A DNA stretch of 9,073 nucleotides from contig CALLIQ010000247.1 of NCBI GenBank assembly GCA_938008925.1, positions 1 through 9,073 on the forward strand, written 5' to 3'. The position numbers and the translations under genes were made by a program. Below are positions 5,314 through 9,073 of this stretch, piece by piece; position 1 is the stretch's first letter, and every line of letters begins with the position of its first letter. The DNA is from an uncultured Acidimicrobiales bacterium (lineage in GTDB: Bacteria > Actinomycetota > Acidimicrobiia > Acidimicrobiales > SZUA-35). Below the pieces are notes generated by a model. The model saw only the letters and a list, made by a program, of their open reading frames with translations, made no database searches and had not been told where the DNA came from.

Positions 5314-6636
5314 ATGAGCGAGCATCCCATTGAACTGTCGAACCGCCTCATCGATTCCGGCGTCGTCGACACCCCGCCAAATCGAATCAGCCAGGAGCTC
5401 AACGAACTGGCCGACGGGGTCGCCCTCATCGAGTCGTTCAGCCACGTCGTCGTGATCGACACCGGCGACGGCCTCGTCACCTTCGACTCGAGCGGTCCGG
5501 CGACGGGCGCCATGGTGGTCGAGTCGCTCCGGGCGTGGTCGACCGACCCCGTCCACTCGATCGTCTACACCCACGGCCACGTCGACCACGTCGGCGGATC
5601 CCGAGCCTTCGCCGCCTATGCCAACGACCGCGGGAACCCACTCCCCCGCGTGATCGGCCACGAGCAGGTGATCCCTCGCTTCGACCGCTACGAACAGACC
5701 CGGGGCTACAACCAGGTCATCAACATGCGCCAGTTCGGCGGCGCGTCGACCGTCGCCGGCCAGCAGAGCGAGCGGCCGTTCCTCCCGGCGGGAACGCTTC
5801 GCCCCGACACCACCTACGACACGGCAATGACCGACCGGATCGGCGACATCGACTTCGAGTTCAACTACTGCAAGGGCGAGACCGACGACCACACCTGGAC
5901 GTGGATCCCTCAGCACAAGCTCATCAGCGCGGGCGACCAGTTCATCTGGAACTTCCCGAACTGCGGAAACCCCCAGAAGGTGCAGCGGTACCCCGTCGAG
6001 TGGGCCGAGTCGCTTCGAGCGATGGCCGCTATGGACGCCGAGCTGTTCGTCCCCGCTCATGGGCTGCCGATCGCTGGCGCCGACCGCATCCGCACCTGCC
6101 TCATCACGGTCGCCGAGACCCTCGAGAACCTGATCGCAGCCGTCCTCGACGCGATGAACTCGGGTGCCGTGCTCGACGAGATCATCCACTCCATCTCCGT
6201 GCCGGCCGACACCCTTGAGCTTCCCTACCTGCGCCCGCTCTACGACGAGCCCGAGTTCGTCATCCGCAATCTCTGGCGACTCTTCGGCGGCTGGTACGAC
6301 GGCAATCCGGCCCGGCTGAAGCCACCGAGTGACGCCGCGCTTGGCGCCGAGATCGCCAGCCTGGCCGGCGGCGTGCAACCGTTGATCGATCGGGCCGTTG
6401 CGGTGTCAGCCGACGGCGATCACCGCCTCGCCTGTCAGCTCATCGAGTACGCGCTGGCAGCCGAGCCCGAGTCGAGCGCCGTGCACGAAGCCCGGGCGTC
6501 GATCTACACGGCTCGCCGAGGCGACGAGACGTCGTTGATGGCGAAGGGCATCTACAAGTCGGCGGTCGCCGACTCGGAGTTCGCCATCAGCGGCGAGGTG
6601 CCCGAGGTGAAGATGGTGCTGAACATCACCGAGTGA
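5314..6636 (+). CDS. Metallo-beta-lactamase-fold hydrolase with alkylsulfatase-type dimerisation domain
   Basis: This 440-residue protein resembles the SdsA1/BDS1 class III alkylsulfatases over its MBL and dimerisation regions. It stops without the SCP2-like C-terminal domain that gives those enzymes about 600-660 residues. Metal site one is YTHGHVDHVGG (H87, H89, D91, H92). Further likely ligands are H193 in GETDDHTW, D208 in SAGDQF and H249 in PAHGLP. Alkylsulfatases use Glu at the equivalents of H193 and D208, so this site looks more like a glyoxalase II-type His/Asp dinuclear centre. After the catalytic domain, residues about 260-430 are helical, including GGVQPLIDRAVAVSADGDHR and ALAAEPESSAVHEARASIY, which match the dimerisation domain. 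No signal peptide is seen. The start is ATG 5314; a GTG at 5281 would add 11 residues. The substrate may be an ester or sulfate ester but is not demonstrable. It is divergent from the dehalogenase. Confidence 0.85.
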   Translation: MSEHPIELSNRLIDSGVVDTPPNRISQELNELADGVALIESFSHVVVIDTGDGLVTFDSSGPATGAMVVESLRAWSTDPVHSIVYTHGHVDHVGGSRAFAAYANDRGNPLPRVIGHEQVIPRFDRYEQTRGYNQVINMRQFGGASTVAGQQSERPFLPAGTLRPDTTYDTAMTDRIGDIDFEFNYCKGETDDHTWTWIPQHKLISAGDQFIWNFPNCGNPQKVQRYPVEWAESLRAMAAMDAELFVPAHGLPIAGADRIRTCLITVAETLENLIAAVLDAMNSGAVLDEIIHSISVPADTLELPYLRPLYDEPEFVIRNLWRLFGGWYDGNPARLKPPSDAALGAEIASLAGGVQPLIDRAVAVSADGDHRLACQLIEYALAAEPESSAVHEARASIYTARRGDETSLMAKGIYKSAVADSEFAISGEVPEVKMVLNITE

Positions 6637-6664
6637 GGGTGAGGCGCGTTCGAACGGGCTGACG

Positions 6665-7357
6665 TCAGTCGTCGAAGCCGACGAAGCTGGCGACGTCCTC
6701 ATTGGGCGCACGACGCGACACCACGTGGTTGGCGACGAACTCGTCATCGGGCCACCCCATCGCCACACACGTCATGATCACCTCGTCCTCAGGGATGTTG
6801 GCGAACTCGCGCACCACGCTCGACTGCATGATCCCCTGGCCGTTGATGACACAACCGAGGCCCTTGTTGGTTGCCGAGAGAACCAAGCCGTAGGTCGCAG
6901 CCCCACAGTCGAAGTGGGCGACGGTGTCGTCGGCGAGTTCGGCATCGAGGGTGACCACGACCGACACCGGGGCGTCGAACTGGCGGAACCCTCGCATGAC
7001 CCAGTCTTGGCGTCGCTCTTTGTCGTGGCGCTCGATCCCCATGGCCTCGAAGAGCTGCACGGCGATCTCGACCTGACGATCGCGGTGGATGCCCTGGTAG
7101 CCGTGGTCGGACATCTTGATCTCGCGGTCGACGCTCGCTCCGGCGAGCATCCGTTCGGTGTTGCCTTCACGGATCCGTTCGAGCGGATCGCCGGTGATCA
7201 CGTGAAAGTTCCACGGCTGGGTGTTCATCGACGACGGTGCCCGCTGGGCCACCGCGATGATCTCGTTCATCAGCTCGAGGGACACCGGGTCCTTCTTGTA
7301 GCCGCGGGTGCTTCGCCGGTTGGCGACGAGTGTTTCGAAGTCGACGGGTTCGCTCAT
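6665..7357 (-). CDS. Nitroreductase-family FMN flavoprotein
   Basis: This 230-residue protein has the length and motifs of NAD(P)H:FMN nitroreductase-fold enzymes, normally cytoplasmic homodimers with one FMN per interface. FMN-phosphate-binding RRSTR is at 14-18, APSSMNTQPWNF at 40-51, the mid-domain DCGAATYGLVLSATNKGLG at 150-168, and the C-terminal GWPDDE at 201-206, followed by the Arg pair R215-R216. The substrate cannot be assigned; nitroaromatics, quinones, enones or flavin itself are known for the family. The ATG at 7357 has AAGG with a 7-nt gap (7365-7368 on the minus strand). It lies 52 bp downstream of the alpha/beta hydrolase on the same strand, so it is probably the second gene of a TetR-controlled operon. 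It ends 28 bp from the convergent MBL gene. That gap holds only a 10-bp palindrome CGTTCGAACG (6647-6656) and no obvious terminator. Confidence 0.9.
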   Translation of the reverse strand: MSEPVDFETLVANRRSTRGYKKDPVSLELMNEIIAVAQRAPSSMNTQPWNFHVITGDPLERIREGNTERMLAGASVDREIKMSDHGYQGIHRDRQVEIAVQLFEAMGIERHDKERRQDWVMRGFRQFDAPVSVVVTLDAELADDTVAHFDCGAATYGLVLSATNKGLGCVINGQGIMQSSVVREFANIPEDEVIMTCVAMGWPDDEFVANHVVSRRAPNEDVASFVGFDD

Positions 7358-7409
7358 CCCGTCACCTTGGCCGAAAGTTCATGATTCGAACCAATTCGGC
7401 TCCCCCGGA

Positions 7410-8378
7410 CTAGCTGTCTGAGCCACCGATCGTCCGGTAGCCGCCCTCGACCCAGTCAACGATCATCGCCTGGAACATCTCGGGCTGGTCGTTCCATGCC
7501 AGGTGCCCCGCCTCGGGCAAGATCTGCAGCTCGCTGTTCGGGAGGGCCGCGTGCAGGTACTCGGCGTTGCTGACGTGGAACAACACATCGAGGTCGCCCC
7601 AGAAGATCTTGGTCGGCACCTCGATCGTCGGAACTCGATTGGCGAGCTCGCTTGCCTTGCTCCGAAAGTCTGCGAACCAGTGCACCACCTCGCCGGCGCG
7701 CCCGGCGTATGCGGTCTTGTAGTCGTCGATCTGCTCTGCGCTCGGTCGGTGGCGGATCGCGCCCATCCGCGTCGTGAACGCGACGAGGGGGCCGGCGCCG
7801 AGCAGGCCGGTCGTCCACCGCAGCGCGCCGAATCGGGCCATTGCGGAGATGAGCCGCCCCAACTTGAACGGCCCGGGTGCACCGGGCCCGTTCCCGACCA
7901 CGAGGCTGGCGAGGCGGCCGGTGTCGTGGTTGACCGCATAGGCCAGCGCTGCGCCCATGCCGACATCGGGACCGACGAGGTGAATCGCACGAAGGTCGAG
8001 CTCTTCGAAGATCGCGGCCAAGCCGTCGGCCAGCGCGTTCGGCGACATGTCGGTTCGATCACCCTCCGAGGCGCCGAACCCCGGAAGGTCGATGGCGATC
8101 ACCCGAAAAGACGCGGTCAGCGCTTCCCACGACGCTGCGAAGCTGAGAATGCTCTCGGGAAACGGGCTGAGGAGGACCACCAGCGGCGCCCCGGTCGGGC
8201 CGGCCTCAGCGATACGAACCGTGCGGCCGTTCACCGTGCGGGTCTCGGTCGGGATCGCGACGGATGGAATGTCGAACGACGTCGCACCTCGCTGTGCGGA
8301 TCGAACCTGCCGCCACTCCGGCGACACCATCGTGAGTGACGCTGCATTGATGCGGTCGTACAGGCTGAGCTTCTTCAC
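7410..8378 (-). CDS. Alpha/beta hydrolase with aspartate nucleophile (GPDVG elbow)
   Basis: This 322-residue protein is an alpha/beta-hydrolase-fold enzyme. The nucleophile elbow is VGPDVGMG with D138, not Ser, as in epoxide hydrolases and dehalogenases. The acid is D262 or D264 in WGDLDVLF, and the base is H292 in AGHLAWNDQPEMF. The usual HG-x-P oxyanion motif is replaced by SPFPES, and the residue after the nucleophile is Val, not Trp, so a classical haloalkane dehalogenase is unlikely. IDLPGFGASEG follows as the usual loop. Substrate unknown: an epoxide, ester or other compound cleaved through an alkyl- or acyl-Asp intermediate is possible. The start is GTG 8378, with AAGGA 8 nt upstream. 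A GTG at 8420 would add 14 residues but lies inside the predicted -10 and ahead of the predicted transcript start. It is followed by the nitroreductase and divergent from TetR. Confidence 0.82.
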   Translation of the reverse strand: MKKLSLYDRINAASLTMVSPEWRQVRSAQRGATSFDIPSVAIPTETRTVNGRTVRIAEAGPTGAPLVVLLSPFPESILSFAASWEALTASFRVIAIDLPGFGASEGDRTDMSPNALADGLAAIFEELDLRAIHLVGPDVGMGAALAYAVNHDTGRLASLVVGNGPGAPGPFKLGRLISAMARFGALRWTTGLLGAGPLVAFTTRMGAIRHRPSAEQIDDYKTAYAGRAGEVVHWFADFRSKASELANRVPTIEVPTKIFWGDLDVLFHVSNAEYLHAALPNSELQILPEAGHLAWNDQPEMFQAMIVDWVEGGYRTIGGSDS

Positions 8379-8386
8379 GGCGTTCG

Positions 8387-8391
8387 TCCTT
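8387..8391 (-). promoter_or_regulatory. Ribosome binding site deciding the hydrolase GTG start
   Basis: AAGGA on the minus strand lies 8 nt before the GTG at 8378. No comparable site precedes the longer GTG start at 8420, so the shorter protein is preferred. Confidence 0.55.
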
Positions 8392-8398
8392 CTTTTTG

Positions 8399-8412
8399 GT
8401 ACCGTGCGGTAC
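8399..8412. promoter_or_regulatory. Predicted TetR operator GTACCG-TG-CGGTAC
   Basis: This perfect 14-bp palindrome (6-bp arms, 2-bp centre) lies in the divergent region between the hydrolase and the TetR gene. It coincides with the predicted transcription start of the hydrolase and lies 21-34 bp upstream of its GTG. Short ACCG/CGGT palindromes beside a divergent TetR gene are a common arrangement for autonomous TetR-type repression. Confidence 0.6.
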
Positions 8413-8418
8413 TCAATC

Positions 8419-8448
8419 ACCCTATGGACACGTCGAGGGCGTCAGCAA
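8419..8448 (-). promoter_or_regulatory. Predicted promoter of the hydrolase-nitroreductase operon
   Basis: On the minus strand TTGCTG (8448 to 8443) precedes TAGGGT (8424 to 8419) by 18 nt. The start point would fall near 8412, exactly at the palindrome, giving a leader of about 34 nt that carries the AAGGA ribosome site. Confidence 0.45.
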
Positions 8449-8480
8449 CCCCGTCGACGGCTTCTGTACCGGTCGGTCGC

Positions 8481-8486
8481 TATTCT
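8481..8486 (+). promoter_or_regulatory. -10 box of a predicted leaderless TetR promoter
   Basis: TATTCT ends 6 nt before the GTG at 8493. It is identical in sequence and spacing to the box in front of the alanine aminotransferase. No clear -35 and no Shine-Dalgarno are present. Confidence 0.45.
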
Positions 8487-8492
8487 GAATGC

Positions 8493-9073
8493 GTGGCGAA
8501 TGAGTCCGTGGCGAGACAGACATCGAAGGCCCCGGTGGGGCGCCCGAAGACCTTCGATCGGGATCACGTCATCGACGTCGCCGTCGCGGCCTATTGGAGC
8601 GAGGGCGTTGAGGCGATCTCACTCAACGAAATCTGCCGTCGTGCCGGGGTCTCAAAACCCGGGGTGTACCGCGAATTCGATGGTGAGGACGGCCTCATGG
8701 ACGCCGCACTCGAGCGGTACGCCGAGACCGTGCTCGCGTCCAATCTCGCCCAACTCACCCCCGACCTCACCTTCGTCGAGGGCCTCGCCGGCTTGATCGC
8801 ACTCATGACCGATACCGAGCGAAGCGGGCCAGCCGGCTGCCTGCTCGTCAAGATGCAGCATTCGCCCGATCGTCTCGGACCGACAGCGGCCGCACGCGTG
8901 GACGCGCTCAACGCCGCCGCACGAGCCGTGTACGGCGAGTGGATCGACCGATCGAAACAGCTCGGCCAGGTCGCTCCCGACGTCTCGACCGAAGTCGCCG
9001 CCGCGCTCATCGATCTGCAGTGCACGACCCTGCTCGTCCAGATGGCACTGGGCGAGGATCCCGAGCTCCTTCG
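8493..9073 (+). CDS. TetR/AcrR-family transcriptional regulator, C-terminus cut by window edge
   Basis: About 193 residues are visible. The N-terminal DNA-binding domain includes VGRPKTFDRDHVIDVAV (15-31) and the helix-turn-helix ISLNEICRRAGVSKPGVYRE (42-61), followed by FDGEDGLMDAALERY, a textbook TetR pattern. The ligand-binding domain includes GPAGCLLVKMQ and a helical end continuing past the window; only a few residues are probably missing. The start is uncertain. GTG 8493 is chosen because of the TATTCT box six bases upstream. GTG 8508 would shorten it by 5 residues. ATG 8424 is in frame and would add 23 residues, but that stretch has weaker third-position GC and overlaps the opposing promoter. 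It is divergent from the hydrolase-nitroreductase pair and is the likely repressor acting at the 8399-8412 palindrome. The ligand is unknown, perhaps a substrate of the hydrolase. Confidence 0.88.
   Translation, partial: MANESVARQTSKAPVGRPKTFDRDHVIDVAVAAYWSEGVEAISLNEICRRAGVSKPGVYREFDGEDGLMDAALERYAETVLASNLAQLTPDLTFVEGLAGLIALMTDTERSGPAGCLLVKMQHSPDRLGPTAAARVDALNAAARAVYGEWIDRSKQLGQVAPDVSTEVAAALIDLQCTTLLVQMALGEDPELL

Noticed and set aside
5194..6378. 394-codon minus-strand open frame opposite the MBL-fold gene
   Set aside because: The plus strand encodes intact HxHxDH and other MBL motifs; the antisense frame is the usual GC-rich mirror with low-complexity Val/Asp/Gly content.
6637..6664. Terminator between the convergent MBL and nitroreductase genes
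   Set aside because: The only structure is the loopless palindrome CGTTCGAACG without a T-run, which cannot fold as an intrinsic terminator.

Overview
This 9.07 kb window comes from a high-GC bacterial chromosome, most likely an actinomycete-type genome (Actinomycetota, possibly Acidimicrobiia; the class is an inference). The reasons are strong G/C preference at third codon positions, tight gene packing, GTG starts, and several genes with a TANNNT-like -10 box exactly 6 nt upstream of the start codon. That last layout is typical of leaderless transcription in Actinomycetota. I saw no rRNA, tRNA, CRISPR array, insertion sequence or phage gene. No gap between genes exceeds 300 bp.

Layout, left to right. 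(1) An AlaA-type alanine aminotransferase on the minus strand, with its C-terminus cut by the window edge. (2) Divergent from it, a small VOC/glyoxalase-fold protein (+). (3) A soluble diguanylate cyclase (+) with a long helical, TPR-like N-terminal region, intact catalytic GGEEF and inhibitory RxxD sites, and an acidic pentapeptide-repeat tail. (4) Convergent to it, only 4 bp away, an ornithine cyclodeaminase/mu-crystallin-family dehydrogenase (-), preceded by a DhlA/DhmA-type haloalkane dehalogenase (-). (5) Divergent from the dehalogenase, a metallo-beta-lactamase-fold hydrolase (+) related to alkylsulfatases but lacking the SCP2-like C-terminus and carrying His/Asp where alkylsulfatases have Glu metal ligands. 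(6) Convergent to that, a nitroreductase (-) lying downstream of an alpha/beta hydrolase (-). (7) Divergent from the hydrolase, a TetR-family regulator (+) cut by the right edge.

Functionally the window looks like accessory catabolism and detoxification (dehalogenation, ester or epoxide-like hydrolysis, nitro/flavin reduction, MBL hydrolysis) beside housekeeping amino-acid metabolism and c-di-GMP signalling. The clearest regulatory unit is TetR / hydrolase / nitroreductase. A perfect GTACCG-TG-CGGTAC palindrome sits at the predicted transcription start of the hydrolase, as expected for TetR repression of a two-gene operon. A second perfect palindrome, GCCAGT-CCA-ACTGGC, overlaps the predicted -35 box of the dehalogenase. 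I found no convincing evidence of a wholly new multi-gene system. The most unusual items are the regulatory sites, the altered MBL metal site, the OCD-family active-site substitution and the diguanylate cyclase tail repeat.
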